Notes: generated by a model from the sequence alone, not told the origin. Shown: positions 32,650 to 46,000, counted from the first letter of the stretch. The stretch: 64,000 nucleotides of DNA from Gnomoniopsis sp. IMI 355080 (GCA_027946555.1 JAPEVC010000025.1:158228-222227); one strand, 5' to 3'. Program-made: numbers and translations.

Positions 32650-35021
32650 ACAAGGCACCTGAGGTAGGCCACAAAACAGGAATCAACACATCTCATGGCT
32701 TTGCCTTCAATCTGGTGTCCCAAATAGCGGGACATGATTTCTCGACAAATCTATAGCTGCTTACAAGAGGCACTTTGCCCAAACAAACCCTACTCTCGTG
32801 ACATTCTCAGATATCGTCGTTACTCATTTATCATGATGCATTGAATGCGAGATCCCGAGATCTACAAACCTCACTGCAGCTTTTTTGTCCACACTTTGTT
32901 ACGGGAAACATTGAGGTCCGTCTCTAAAATTGGGTAACGTCATTTGGAGAGCTGTTTTGTAAATCAAGATAAGTCGCCTCTAGGTGCCGGCGGAGACCTT
33001 GAATCGAGCGGGTTGTAAACGCTATCATGTTGGACCCTAAAGCTGGAAGACACCAAAATATCATGCGTCTTTTCTTTAGGAACAGTGCAGGTCCAGGTGC
33101 TCCGAAGAAAGAGCAGAAAACACCGAGAGATCTTCTTCCTGGACATGGCAAGAAAGTCGGATTGATTGAGGCGATGGAGTCAGGTGAGTCAGAAAGATGC
33201 GAGAGACATATCTTCTTCAACAGAATGCAGTGACGGTGCCCAAGCCAAGTCCAAGTGTACCTAGGTAGTACGAAGTAGCATGAGCTCACTGAAGATACAT
33301 TTCGAATCACATTTGCTTTTGTTACTGGCAGAAAATCAAGCCTACCCCTAAGATAGACTCCGTATATGATCTGATGTTTAATCGAAGACAACAGAAGCTT
33401 AGGCCAAAAGCATCACTTTGCTCCATTAGTAGCTGAAAGATCAAACGCAAACCGATGATAACGAGACTACCCCCGGGCAGATTTCGAAATGGAGGTATCT
33501 TCCCGCAGTCGACATATTAGTTCAAGATCCCTGAATAATAAGAACTTGTCGCAATAGTCAGGAATTCCACCTGAAACCAAGTCGTGTGATATATTTGAGT
33601 ACTACAACTAAGAAGTATCGACTGGGCGGCGGGCCAGCGGCTAAGACGACCATTAGAGTGAATCGTTTTAATTATCTTCAGCATTAAACCATGGCCAAGA
33701 TTATGACCAGTACTAAAGTAGGAAAGAGTCTTGGATCGCGATCTAAAGATGATGCACGTAATGGTCTTCTCAAGATCAATTATATCCTGTCTGGTTCAAA
33801 GACTCGGGCAGTGCTTGTCTTTGCAACGGGAGTTTCTACCTAGATACCTAGGTACTCTATGGGGAATTGAGGCATATATATATAAAACACAATCAGCTAC
33901 TAAATGTTAGTATTAAAAAATCGGATATATTGCTCACTATTAGGTGTGTCGTCCTTTCTTAGTATGAATGATCAAGTTTGCCTTAATATGATTCGCAACT
34001 GTACCCTCTATTCGTTTCTTCCAAATCTGGGCAACCTCGGATTTTGACAGCGAACTAATTTCTCCCAAGACAAATATCGATCAAGTTGAAATGGGTTGTA
34101 AGTTAGTCACAACAGAGGGAAACTGCCCTGAACAACTCGCTGTCAATTGACACGAGGGTTAAGAGAAGCAGATAGCATCATAACCTCGTAACGTTGTCAC
34201 ACAAAAATGGCACAATTGAGCTGAGTCCACGCTGAATCATGCAATCTTCTTGGTCCCGAACTACGAGGGACGGCACGAGCGAACCAAAAATCGTAAAGCG
34301 CTCTTGATAACCTTTTAGAACTATAAAGTCCATGGATCGTCCCCGCAAGCTCGTCGTCTTCTCAACAGGCACGCCATGGCCAGAATCTGACAGACCGTGA
34401 ATATCAAAACTCTGGTGCTCTTACACAAGCCCGTGGGTGCCTCCCGAACATCGTACCCGGGGCATATCCTCCCCTCAAGAACATTCCGGACGTCATGCGC
34501 CAGGGAGCGCGGCTTGCCACTATAGCTATCTTGCTTCTGAACGGACACCGCAAGGTCCATCGCAGAATATCAGGCATCCAATCACCGCATGACACGGCAT
34601 GAGTACGACCAGGATCCTCTTTGGACTCGGCTGAGCTCAGCAGGGATCATCTCTTCCGCAGCCCTGGAACAGCGTAAAAGTGCAAAATTTCCGGGTGGAA
34701 TTGGGTGTATTTGCTTCATCGATAATGTGCTACCATGTCCTCTACTCGGTTATTGTTTGGTTTCTTGACCATCTGAATAACGAAGGACTTCAGCAAAGTA
34801 AAATGAGTTCCCAAATCGGCTTTGGCGTTGGCTTTGATGTCAAGGCTGAGGCTGAAAATCTCCTCAAGCGACTGGCAAGCAAAGCGATCTAGAAGCCTCG
34901 TCCGATATGGCGAAGGCAGTGCACGTAATTGCCTCGTTTACTAGTTGCTAACAAGGAACATGCAACAGCGGATTAGTGAAGGCAAAGTTCGGATGCAATT
35001 GTCTTGGGCTGTTGTGAAGTT

Positions 35022-35060
35022 GAGTCTGGGTACCTACTCGGGTACCTATCTACCTAGGTA
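35022..35060. repeat. TACCTAGGTA palindrome array
   Basis: A perfect copy at 35051-35060 is preceded by two half or degenerate units (gggtacctactcgggtacc), forming a small nested array. Confidence 0.75.
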
Positions 35061-35946
35061 CGAGTTACCGCGGGAGACTTGCAAATAGACGACCATGACG
35101 GTATACGTGGTGGTCTTAAGACAATTCCGTCACTGAACCTTGCATTCAGATCAGTGAAGCTCGAAACGAGCGTGTGGGCAATGAGTAAGGGAAAGCCGGG
35201 CGGACTAGTCAGCCCCGTACTTTGTTTCAGTGATTAGCTTAAGAGTTGGAACAGTGTAATCGGCTCGTCTCGAATGGAAAAAACATAAGAAGCCTGAAAG
35301 AAGACGTGTGTCAAATGTCGCATTCAGTACAGTTAATGGCTCATGCTGATGAGCAGAGGTCGCCTTGTAGCACTTGCGTCGGTCAAGGTGTTCAGTCCGC
35401 GGCGGACGCACAGCTAGCGTAACAATGCACATGGTTCTCGCATTTATGCGTTAGCACTGCTAATCCGTGGCAAGAGTGCGCGAGCAGCTAATACACTCGT
35501 GGCAGTGTCACATAGTTAGTGGCCGGATCGTATGAGCGCCGCATAGTGCGCCAAGCAATGCCGGGGTGCTGGGATCCCCAGTTTGACGATGATGATCGTG
35601 AGCCCAGTCAGTTGGCTAGTATGCCACGGCCAGTTTTTATGGGTGAACGTGCCCAGTTTCTGATTCTAGGGAAAGACCAAAAAAAAATCTCGAATTCTTC
35701 CCAATCTTGAAAGGAGGATGTTGAGAACAGACGTTGCCAATAAAGCGTAGAGTGCCACTTGGAAACACTCGTCTCACGCTGAAAGCTGAATTCACCCAAC
35801 CCATATCCAACTCACCCAACCCACGCACGACCCACGAGGGAGATACCATGAGCCTGTGGCATCGTTGATCAAGACCTGCTCAATTCCTCCGCCGACCGCC
35901 CCACGCACCGGGCCGACAGCCCCATTCGTCGACATTTCCTTTCATC

Positions 35947-37056
35947 ATGGCTGGGAGCTGGGGAAACAAGAACGTCTTTGCGACTTTTTGGCATAATGCG
36001 AGTTATAAGTCCTTTGGAAAAAATCACTTCCAGGAATCGGACGCGGAAGAACCCACGGGGCTACCCTTGAATAATTATCCGACCCGCGCGAGTAGTGAAG
36101 AGCCTCCATCGGTTCTGCGGCCTGACAAGAGGGTGCCAAGTACAAAATTGACACTGCATCAATTTCTGTATATCTTCGGTTCTCATGGGATTGGAGCCAT
36201 GATAATATCAGGCGGTATTAACTTCGCCATTGCTTATGGTAAGTAAGAAAATAACAACCCTAGTGCGTTTCTCGGCCACTGTTATACATACAACAATGAA
36301 GAATACTGGTCAGGGACGGTGCTCCACGGTGAAATCATACACAAGGCCCGGCCTCACCATTGTCTTCCTGCCTATTGTTAGACATTGGGAAGCCGAGAGG
36401 AGAAAAAAGAGTGAAAGTGCTTAGGGATGGAATACTTGGGAGGGAAAACACCACACGAAGACCACGTCCGTTAACCTTTTCTAGCAATGTACACCACGAC
36501 CGATGATCCAGTGCGCTTATTCGAGCTTCCCAACACCCTTGTCGGCGACGCCGCCGTGACGGTCATCATGCAGACCATAATGACTTGGTTGATCGAGATG
36601 CTTGTCGTGAACCGTGACCTCCGCAAAGGCAACATCCAGCCCATCGGCTTCATCACCGAGCCAGGCGCCGACAACCCCTCTCCCTCGCGCCTAACCCGCG
36701 CAGTCCGATGGTTTCTGCTTCTCGATTTGTCCAAGAAGCTGCGCAAGCGCCGGCAGAGCATCAAGCGCAAGCTCTTGTACTTATTTGCGCAAGTAGTTCG
36801 GGCTTTTGCCGTAAGCGTGGTGTGTTTTGCAATCGTGTTTGGGCCTACAGTGGGAATCCTAATAGCATTGGGCGTAAAGGATGGAGGGGACTGGGATTAT
36901 GCGAGTCGATGGTTGCCGGAAGGATTCAAGGGGGTACTCGGCGGTGTTTTGGCGCTGATGACAACACCGTTCTTTGCAATGTTCTGGATGACCAAGTGCG
37001 GATGGAATGGAGGAATTCATGAAGCGGTGATGATCAATGGGAACGAGAACAAATGA
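35947..37056 (+). CDS. Multispan membrane protein (DUF2456-like)
   Basis: Two exons, 35947-36238 and 36485-37056, encode 287 aa; the 246-nt intron is long for this window. Splicing joins INFAIAY to AMYTTTDDPVRLFELPNTLVGD in frame. Hydrophobic segments are at about residues 78-97 (FLYIFGSHGIGAMIISGGINFAIAY), 115-130 (LVGDAAVTVIMQTIMTWLIEML), 205-225 and 245-265, so about four spans, with a hydrophilic N-terminus and a basic loop (KKLRKRRQSIKRK). The pattern recalls fungal DUF2456 proteins, a family of unknown function. I assign the family only tentatively, since it is from memory of the pattern; the presence of a real membrane protein gene is much surer. Confidence 0.72.
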
Positions 37057-40000
37057 GGGCACGTCTTGAGTGACGGACGACTTGATACACGGCATCGCAG
37101 CAACGAAACTGATACCGATGTATTGAATGCAACACGAGCGATTACTTGCGACCACCTACCTACCGGATAGCATACATCCGTTCGACTACCTGATCTGGAG
37201 GAACACTAAATGTTGTCACGATCAGCTACGTTTCTAATCAGCTTCTGATACAGTCCCACCTCGCAGCCAGACTGGCAAAGCTCACATGTTACATAGAAGA
37301 TATACACAAGAGAATGCCCACATCGCAGCAATCTCAAACCTCGGAATCCATGGACAATTTCGGGTTAGTAATTACATACAGGAAGGTTTTTCGAGCATAC
37401 ACAGGTAGATGGGTGGTTAGCAACAGGCTGGAGCATTTCTAGGTCTGCCGAAATCCGGGAAAGCAACAATCTAGCCTCAACAAATTCTAGGCTTGGCCGT
37501 TCATGCTTTCCACATTTTAGGAAGATATGTGAGATCAATGGGACCCTTTTGGATTGACGCATTTTACGGATGCCAAATCCTTGGCGAGCGGAGAAGTTGC
37601 GGTGTGAAGAGTCCTGGTTGCTGATTTTGGACAACCTTCAACGAAGGTATTGTTTGAAGCGGCATTATTGTCCGAGTCTCGGCAGGGTTTTCGAGAACGT
37701 AATTAGAAGATTCCATAGATGATTCTCGACCAGCGTCCGTCCTGTATCGAAGACAAAGGCGATACAATACAGTTACCTAGGTAGTAAACAACCTACAACG
37801 AAGGGTCTATTTGTGACGTAGGATCCGAGCGCATGCAACATCGGAGCTTAAGTTTATAGCGGCTCGTTTCAATAGGAAACTCCTGGCCCGGGCTCCAGCG
37901 TTAATTTTGGCTTTGGAGGTGATAATTGAGCACGGTCAAGCCAAGATGTCAGGAACTTACCCAGGTAAGACTGTTATTGAGTCCTCTTTTCTCCATGTTT
38001 CGCTTTCAAATAAGCTCCAACGGTTTTGTTGATAGGGCTCTGGGGCCTGCAGGTGACAGGGGAAATACGTCTCAGTCTCACCTACAGATGAACTCTGTGA
38101 TGTTGCAGGATTGGTGATAACGCAACAATGTCGATCACGGTGTCGATCATGGGTTTCTCTATATAAAGACGAAGCTTCAGGCGGCTCAAGCCCTCTGCGT
38201 CGAGATTAGGATATCAAGCTCCGTGAGCCTGCATGGACGATTCGCTTCAAGTCGGCAGGCCACCTACAATTTTATTTTCACATTCACAGAACTCGCCGCG
38301 CTTCCAGTTTTCCAGTCCTTACCAATTTCTAATTCGTGATGCTTGGACTGACGGTCGAAAGGCTTTGGATGCGATTTCTGTCGTCCTGGGCTTCGAGGAA
38401 AGGGAGGCCTCAATCGCAGGGCGATGAGGACAGGACCTATTACCCTATCTTCGAAGAGCCGGTCGTCTCTCCGACGTTCTTGGTACGCCACACTGCTTCT
38501 GTTAGCCATGGCTGAAAAACTAATAAGGGTACAGGAAACAGCATGGGATCGTCTGAATGAACACCGCCATCCTACCGACTACATACCGCAGCCAGGCGGA
38601 TGGGACCGGAAGGCAGATCTCGTCCATTTGTGTCGATGCGGCCATTGGACCACTGCTTGTCGCAGGTGTGAGAGTGATGCTTACTTCCCCTTGCCGCCGA
38701 CGTCTTGGACACGCCCGTCAGATGGCATCGAAGCCCGATCTACCATAACAAGGCGGGGAGGGTGGGTGTATGATCAAGAAAGTACTTTTCGGCCACTTGC
38801 CAACAGGGCTATTTCCGTGTGGTCTGCAGAAACCGAGCTGGAACCCGATTTTGAATCGTCTCACACGCCAGCGTACCCTGGCAATGACACCACTCGCTCT
38901 CGAAGAAGGCTGGCCAGTCGGTCGATGTGCTCACTCAAGCCCCGATTGAGGAGGAGCATCTCAAACATGAAAGTGCACATTCGAAAGTGCTCCATCTGAG
39001 GCAGCTATCTTACCTAGGGACCCGGCCTTGTCGCTTGAGGAACAGAGGTCCCCTAGGATGAGAGTGTCGATGGTGGCCGTGATCAATTGTCGACTGTGCA
39101 ATGAGTGATACCTACCCTAGGCAGCTCAAAAGGCGACGAAGTATTTGTAATTTCCGTCCCATACACGATGAAGCAGCACCGTTCAGCATTACTGGGCGTC
39201 CTTTTGAGCATTAATGTATTTACAAAGACTCATAGCTGGTGATTACATTGGATGGGGTTTGAGCCTATATCCAGCTCAGGATACCTTCAGATGGTCTTCT
39301 TCGCCTCCCGAATTGAGAGAAATCCTGTCTTCGATGACAGACGCGCGGCCAGAATCGGAGACGTCGAGTGATGGGGCGGCCGTTGATGTCGTACCGGATA
39401 AAGGACTTAAGCAGGTAGTACAGTGCATTGTTACCGAGGTCGTCATTGTTCCTGCATGTGATAGGGTGCTCGTGTAAGGAATAGTAATCTGTTTATTGAT
39501 GAGCCCTGTATTTATCATTGTATCTTGCCAGGTCCGCCCTGGCTTTCATACTGAGTAGCCGTTGCCATTGACCCCATCGTCCGAACTCAACGACATGACT
39601 TAACGCCTGTTACAAACCTTATACACCTGCCAACGTGTAGAGAACCCGAAAGGCCTTGTCACCTTGCGGTATGCTGCCTGAAGTAAGTAGATACAACCCG
39701 GCCGCGCCTCTTGGAGTGCAGACGCTGCGGACCTGACGTGAGGCGTCGACTTAGGCGCCTCAGCCAAGTCCGTACTAGGATTTCTCAGGTACCACTCACG
39801 GGTCTGTCAGATCTATGAATTGGCTGTCTTACGGCCATTCCTACCGTACAACTTGCTCTACTCTTCATGTCCATCCCAGGGGGTCAGCACAGCTAGAAAC
39901 AATTGCTCCTTTCTTTCAGACTCAGAAATCCTCGTCCACATTCATTTGCTTCGTCGACTGGAGACTCAGGTTTTGACCCACTCGTTTCCACTCTTCGAGT

Positions 40001-40068
40001 CTTTCCACAAGCTGGTCTGCACTATCACAACCCTACCTTGGTATCCCAAAATCACCGAACACGTCAAT
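37057..40068. other. Intergenic with one weak ORF
   Basis: Apart from the weak ORF at 38424-38999 there is no supportable gene. A perfect TACCTAGGTA lies at 37774-37783. The last 250 bases read through in frame into the AA9 gene and are taken as leader. Confidence 0.45.
38424..38999 (+). CDS. Weakly supported hypothetical ORF
   Basis: The longest ORF in this gap has 191 codons (or 164 from the ATG at 38508). It contains a Cys/His group, HLCRCGHWTTACRRC, that might bind zinc, and otherwise Arg/Ser-rich low-structure sequence. An ORF of 64 codons ends overlapping its start. No family is recognised, and no splice partners were found. It may be a real gene fragment or chance. Confidence 0.3.
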   Translation: MRTGPITLSSKSRSSLRRSWYATLLLLAMAEKLIRVQETAWDRLNEHRHPTDYIPQPGGWDRKADLVHLCRCGHWTTACRRCESDAYFPLPPTSWTRPSDGIEARSTITRRGGWVYDQESTFRPLANRAISVWSAETELEPDFESSHTPAYPGNDTTRSRRRLASRSMCSLKPRLRRSISNMKVHIRKCSI

Positions 40069-41109
40069 ATGCATATCTTCACCCTCAAGACAGCCAGTGC
40101 TGCCATTGCTGGAGCCGCGGTAGTGCTCGCCCACGGCCATGCTATTGGCATCAATGTTGCGGGTGCATGGTACGAGGGATATGACCCCATAGTATTTCCT
40201 TTCAAATCGAATCTGCCAACCGTAGTAGGATGGACCGGCTTCATCACCTCCACGGTTTATAGCAGCGAAGACATCATTTGCCATACAAATTCCTCTGTAG
40301 CTGGTGGGTACGCCGCCGTCCAGGCTGGCGACGAAATGGAAGTGTTTTGGACAGCCTGGCCTGAATCCCACAAGGGCCCGAATTATCGATATGTGGCGAA
40401 CTGCAATGGTGACTGTACGAGCCCTGGTAAGACAGAGCTTAAATTTTTCAAGATCGGCGCCATCGGCCGCATGGACGACACAGCCATGCCGGGCAAATGG
40501 GCTACTGACATTCTCATTGCAAACAACCATTCCTGGGTCATCAAAATCCCCTCAGACCTGTACGAAGGTAATTACGTCTGGCGCCATGAGATCTTCGCCC
40601 TACACAATGCAGAGAACAGTGGAGGCGTGCAAAACTACCCACAATGCTTTAACTTGCTGTCTTTGGTTCAGGCACTCTTGCACATACCGGCACTGTGAGT
40701 GAGGGTCTCTATTCCGACAGCGAGCCCGGTATACTTGTCAATATCTACGAGACTCTGAGCTCGTACGATATTCCTGGGCCAACGGAAAAAGCTGCTGGCA
40801 CCAACTTGGCCCAATCTGAGCTAGGGATCACGGCAGCCATCAAGACTGGCGTGCCAAATCCCAGCTCGGGTAAGTTCGAAACCACGACTGTTGCTGATGT
40901 AACGTCCGCACCAGCAACCTCGTCGACCATTTTGTCAGCTAGCTCCGTGGCCGAGTAATACCATTTTCTCGGATGCCGCCATTGTGACGAATAGCAGCAC
41001 AACGTCCAGCTTGAAAGCCATCGTCCCCGCGACAAGAAGCTTCATTACCACAGCGTCGTCGAGCAGTTCGTGCAGAAAGAGACATCATGGTCGTGGTTTA
41101 GGGGCGTGA
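40069..41109 (+). pseudogene. AA9 (formerly GH61) lytic polysaccharide monooxygenase with a frameshift
   Basis: The frame from the ATG at 40069 encodes a signal peptide (1-21), mature His22 directly after the cleavage site (A/HGHA), His101 in AWPESHKGPNY, and QNYPQC with the axial Tyr190, which are the copper site residues of AA9. After codon 197 (40657-40659) the frame runs into a stop, while the next frame continues the family sequence: GSGT, then VSEGLYSDSEPGILVNIYETLSSYDIPGP. One base appears to be missing near 40659-40660. Further on, a GTAAGT...CTAG intron (40870-40942) restores the original frame to a Ser/Thr-rich tail ending at a TGA at 41107-41109. The enzyme would oxidatively cleave cellulose. 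It is either a recent pseudogene or an assembly error. Confidence 0.85.
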
Positions 41110-41825
41110 AAACGGGACTGATGTGGAGCGCGTGGTTACGGGACTTCCATCTTTGCTTTGGAAACTTGCTATAGACGTAAGTGCTTACAGTCTCAAGAGG
41201 CTGTAGATTGAAGTTGCTTCAATTTAATTGCAGAGATGACCGCTGAACTATCTATTGAGGCTCCATTAGACATGCATCTGGTCATGAATTGGTCGGGCGT
41301 GGATCGTGGAAGTCACGGTGTGCTTTTGAGACCAAAGCAGCGATGCGAATATAGAAAAAAGACAAGATTGTCGCAGAAGGTCGAAATAAGCTTTGCGCCT
41401 CAGACGGGTATAACCGCTGCCCGCAAATCGTGATCAACCCGGACCTTAATATAGACTTGCATATTGCGCTTAACCGTATTTGTAACGAGAGAGCAAAGAC
41501 TTGGACCTCGAATTCGACGACACGCTACAAAAGCGGGCATGACTATGAGGTATCCTGTAAGCTTACGTATTATCTTAGTGGTTTTATCAGCATGTTGTGT
41601 GAGTTCTCGGTACGTGGATACTTTCCACGTCTGATTCATCGGTGCGAGCATGGCATGTAAATGGAGCGTCAACCTACCTAGGTAACAAATTAGAATAAAA
41701 CGCAAATCACCATGCTTCAATGGAACGAAACAGCATGTTCTACTACTCAATGAAATCACCGACGCTCAGTCATAGCTGTCCTATAACAGGAGTTCGATCA
41801 ACATTCTCCTACCTCTGGACCCCAT
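41110..41825. other. Intergenic, no gene seen
   Basis: Contains a perfect TACCTAGGTA at 41675-41684. No coding signal. Confidence 0.5.
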
Positions 41826-42233
41826 TTAATGGCGAGCAGCAGCTTCCGCAAACAACGCCGCCTGCTGCGCCTCCAACATCTCCGCACTCTCCTGCACAAA
41901 CCTGGCCTTGGAAGCATTTCGGCGATGAGCCTCGGCCAGCCGACACATGGTACAAGGGAAGTTAATATCGACATCCAGTTTTGGGGTGAAACGTGCACAG
42001 AAGTTGGGCTCACCTGTCTTTGCCGACACTTTTCCACCACAGCAGTGTTTGATGTCCTTGACTTTGTGCCCGCAGCCTGGCATGTTGGACTTGTAGGACA
42101 CAATGACGCAGACTCCGTTGTTGCCGGTGCACTGGCGGGTGCGGGCCGAGGCAGGGAGGGTGGTGGAGCGGAAGGCGGCTTGGGCCTCGAGCTGGTGGAT
42201 GATTGCTGCAAGGGTCTGGATGGAGTTCGACAT
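41826..42233 (-). CDS. Small Cys-rich protein, 135 aa
   Basis: A single exon. Helical N-terminus (MSNSIQTLAAIIHQLEAQAAF), then a central Cys/His region: GCGHKVKDIKHCCGGK, EPNFCARF and PCTMCRLAEAHRR, followed by a C-terminal helix rich in Ala, Glu and Gln. The spacing suggests a small zinc-binding or disulfide-stabilised core between two helices. No signal peptide, so intracellular and more likely metal binding. I recall similar short, often multicopy, fungal proteins but no defined function. The protein-like composition and clean boundaries support a real gene. Confidence 0.6.
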   Translation of the reverse strand: MSNSIQTLAAIIHQLEAQAAFRSTTLPASARTRQCTGNNGVCVIVSYKSNMPGCGHKVKDIKHCCGGKVSAKTGEPNFCARFTPKLDVDINFPCTMCRLAEAHRRNASKARFVQESAEMLEAQQAALFAEAAARH

Positions 42234-43053
42234 CTTTTCAGGGCTTGGGGTACTCCTTTTTGTGTTTTATACCCAAGTAGATAGTCCGTTGCTAGTTTTG
42301 TATTGAGGCGAGGCCACCTGTTGGGTTGTATTTGTTGAATGGTGTCTGTTGTCCATAATCTCATGAGACTGGATATGGAACGAGTGGCCTTCTTGTACAA
42401 TTTGCGGCATTTCCTCGCTGAGTGAAAAATTGCATTGTGAAGGTGTAGAGGCATTATTAGACTCCGTAACCTCTAGGTAGAAACCAGGAGGCATCTCTGG
42501 ACATAGTATCCTACGAAGTGGAATGTATGCCTCATGCCGAAATGACCGTGGGTGAGAAACGATACCTCATCATGAGTTCATAACTTTGAGATATCTGACA
42601 TGTGCATTTCACAAATTTCAACAATAGAAGGTCTTGTTCTTGGAGAACCTTGGAAATGTACACAAAGAAATATGAACAGTCCATGCACGAGGCTCAGACT
42701 TCAGGCAGAACTCTATTTTCCACCCACCAAAAACAGAAAGAGAAACAGGTGAGCCAAAGAAGGACATGGAGGCAGTGAAAGATTCAGTATGCCTCTTGGG
42801 ACACTTTGTACGGAATGAAATGAATGCTCACGGACGCCAATTCTCGTGTATTTCGCCCATCTTCTATTTAGTTGCCGGAATCGCCTAGATGCTCAATGAA
42901 ACGCATGAAACTTCCGCTCTTTATCGCTCTAAAAAGATCGCTCCTGGAAATGCCAAACAATGTTGACCTCCTACCTAGGTACGTCTCGCATATGCAAATG
43001 CCACACAGAAAGCCCACCCAATCATGATAAGAAAATAACGAAAACGCCAAATA
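42234..43053. other. Intergenic, no gene seen
   Basis: Promoter side of the 135-aa gene and 3' flank of the histidine kinase. A perfect TACCTAGGTA lies at 42972-42981. Confidence 0.5.
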
Positions 43054-46000
43054 CTAATTGCTACCAGGGACATTCAGTAGCCCCTTCAACTCTCCAAACT
43101 TGACTGGCTTGACCAAAAACTCATTGATACCCGCGTTGATTGCGTCCTCCTGCGCTTCCGCACTCGCCAATCCCGTCAGGGCAATGATGGTGGAGGGTGG
43201 CGCAATACCTTTTTCGGCCTCGAAAGCCCGGATTTTCCTCGTCGACGTCAATCCATCCATGATGGGCATGCTGATATCCATCAAAACGTGCGTGAACGGT
43301 GGCGGCGACTTTGCAGAGTGCCTGGAGGTAGGAGAATCTGCTTGAGAGGGGGAGAACGCATCTTGGTAGGTCTCTAACGCAAGAAGCCCATTGCTTGCGG
43401 TGGCGTAAGGCAAGTTCCGCTTTTTCATAAACATTACAAGAAGTTGCAGGTTTATTGCATTGTCATCAACAAGCAAAACATATGGATTTGTTGAGTTGGT
43501 AACGCTTCTTCCACGGTCGGAGGAACCTTCGGACTGCCCAAGCATGAAGGTTTGCCCTGATGGAGGGGCAGACTTTGAGCGCAGCGAGGAGTTGTCTGCG
43601 GCGACACGAGCCAGGATCATGTTTTGGGTCGGTGACTCGAGGGGCTCGGACGAGACCTCCTGATTTTCATCAATGGCCTCCATCTGGATCAAGGCCGATG
43701 GACCAGGTCGCCTTGGTAGTGGCCTCGTCTGCTCTGGCGATTTTGGTCTTGTAGATGCTTGCCTATCGCTCTTTTCCTGTTCCGCAACTTGCGCATCGTG
43801 TATCCTCCTGAGAATATCTCTTTCCCGCCGAATTGCCTCTGGGTCGGACTCTTTCCTACCGAGGACGATCCTCTGTTTGTTTCGATTGTGTTCTTGCTTA
43901 AACTTCTCGATCACGCTCGCCAACTTTCTGGGCCCCAATGGTTGTGTGAGAGGAATGGATTCGATTCCATGCTCGAGTAGGCGGTCTGCGATCTTTTTGC
44001 GGAACTGGGAAGCTTCTCCAGTGTTACTGCAAAGTGCAATGAGCGGCGCCGAGATCTTGAATCCAGGCTTGTGATGGTAGTAGTCGAGGAGTTCCTGGGC
44101 TGAAGTGGGAATCATAGGTAGCAGAAGGAAGTCTGGCTGGCTCTCGCCAGGCTCATCCACTACAGTCATGCCGAACCATCCCTCGCAAGTTTCACGCAGC
44201 GTATCACGAAGGTCCTTGAGACCTTTCACCTCAGCAGTGGAGAGCGAAGGACGTGCAAGATCGACCAGGCAAACGGTCGTCCCTTTCGTCGACTCTGGTT
44301 GTGGTTCGAGCGTCGGTTTCCCGGACACCTTCCCGACAACTGGTAAGGTCATAACGACGTCGACTTCCGTCCCAACGTATTGTGTGCTGGTGATGGCTAT
44401 GGTTCCATCATGCGCCTCGACAATCTGACGTACGATGCTAAGACCCAGGCCTGTACCGGTGGAGAATGGGTCCTCTTGGGAGAAAGGTGCGAATAGCCTC
44501 GTCCTCTGAAACTCGAGGCTCATTCCCCTGCCGGAATCCACGAAGCGGAAGCGTACTTTGATCTCGTCATCTGTTTCGGATTCAACCTGCAATGTTACAG
44601 AAACAAATCCAGCGTCCGTATACTTTAGAGCGTTCCCGAGAAGATTCATGACAATGCGTCGAAGGGCTCCAGGCTGTGTGCGCACAAACCAATTTTCGCG
44701 AGGCTCAACATCAAGAATGACAACCGGCTCACCCTGTTGCTTTGGTGGAGCTGTAGTTCCCATTCCAGCCAAAGCAACACCATAGGCATCTTGCTCAGGT
44801 GCTGTGACCTGGTGGCTTCTCCGAAAGACATGCCCAGCTGTGACAGCATCGACCACTTCCTCAACGAGGGCGGCTAGGTCGAAATGTGTCGTCAAGCCCA
44901 CAATACTACCGACATGGTCCTTTCTTTGCCCTATCCTCTGATTTGCGCGTTTTCTCGAGGCTGAGCCTTTCCGAAGTTTGTTGATCTTGGCATAGTCAAG
45001 GACATGGTCAATGGTGTCGAGGAGGGTCTTGCCGCAGGTCTCAATGGACGTGAAGAGGCCCTCCTGATAGGCCGAGACTGCGGTCTCGTGGAGAAATTCC
45101 ACGCTACCCAATATTCCGTGTAAGGGGGATCTATTCTGATTAGCTTTCATAATACACGTTGACAGGAAGGGGCTTTCTCACCTTAATTCATGGCTGATGG
45201 ATGCAATGAACGTAGTCTTTGCAAGATCACTCTTCGTAGCCTTCACCCTTGCGATCTCGCTCATGATGCTATTGCCGAACGCCTTGAGGTAGGGAAGTTC
45301 GTTTTCTGGGCTCATAAGGCGGCCCGCGGTCGAAGTCCAGATGAAACCTCCTGCAATGTATTTACCTTCGGTGAAATCCCACAACGGCAAAAAGATAAGG
45401 GATCGAATTCCAGGCAGAACTTTGAGCATTTCTGCCGGTACGAACCGCTGATTTCCATTTCGCGCCGGCGTGTCTTTGCGAGCCCCCGAAGGCCGCCTTT
45501 CTAAGGTCGGGTTGCTCTCTACGGGCTTGTCTTCAGACGACAGCTCATCGCCCGAACTAATTCCAGAACCAGTGTCGGTGAAGCTGAAAAATTTGCCATA
45601 TGGAAAATTCTGGATGTATCTCTCCATATTCTCCTCAGGAAATCCAAAATCTTTCGCATCCAGCCTGCCATACTGTTCGTGCTGTGAGATGGATAGTCCA
45701 ATGACCTCGCAGAGCCTACGACGTGGTTTTGCATTTGACCTAGGCATGCGAAGATCCTCGCCAGAATCGGTCGACTGATCCGTCTGCCGCTGTCGAGGAG
45801 GCATTGTTGGATCGTTGGAAATGTCGCTGCCAGAATTCATACCCGAGGAGAGATCGCCACCTCGCAAACCTCGACGAGACAGCCCTTGAAAATTTCTGGA
45901 CGAAGTGTTGAAGAAGATCACGCCATCCGCGTCTGTGGACTGTCTTATTATGCTTGCAGCGCGGGCCAAGATTCGAGATGGATCATCACGACTGACGCGA

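Larger units (their letters stand above)
32431..35946. other. Gene-poor region of 3.5 kb
   Basis: No coding sequence could be supported. It contains a C13 run (32637-32649), three perfect TACCTAGGTA palindromes (33258, 33845, 35051) and AT-rich DNA around 33840-34180. The last 150 bases, with CT- and CCCACGCACC-rich sequence, look like a promoter for the gene at 35947. Confidence 0.5.

Noticed and set aside
32924..33391. 155-codon minus-strand ORF
   Set aside because: No family signature, no promoter or splice support, and it lies in palindrome-rich gene-free DNA.
40870..40942. A second frameshift in the AA9 gene
   Set aside because: The frame change at about 40.95 kb is explained by a normal GTAAGT...CTAG intron of 73 nt, so only the first frameshift is retained.
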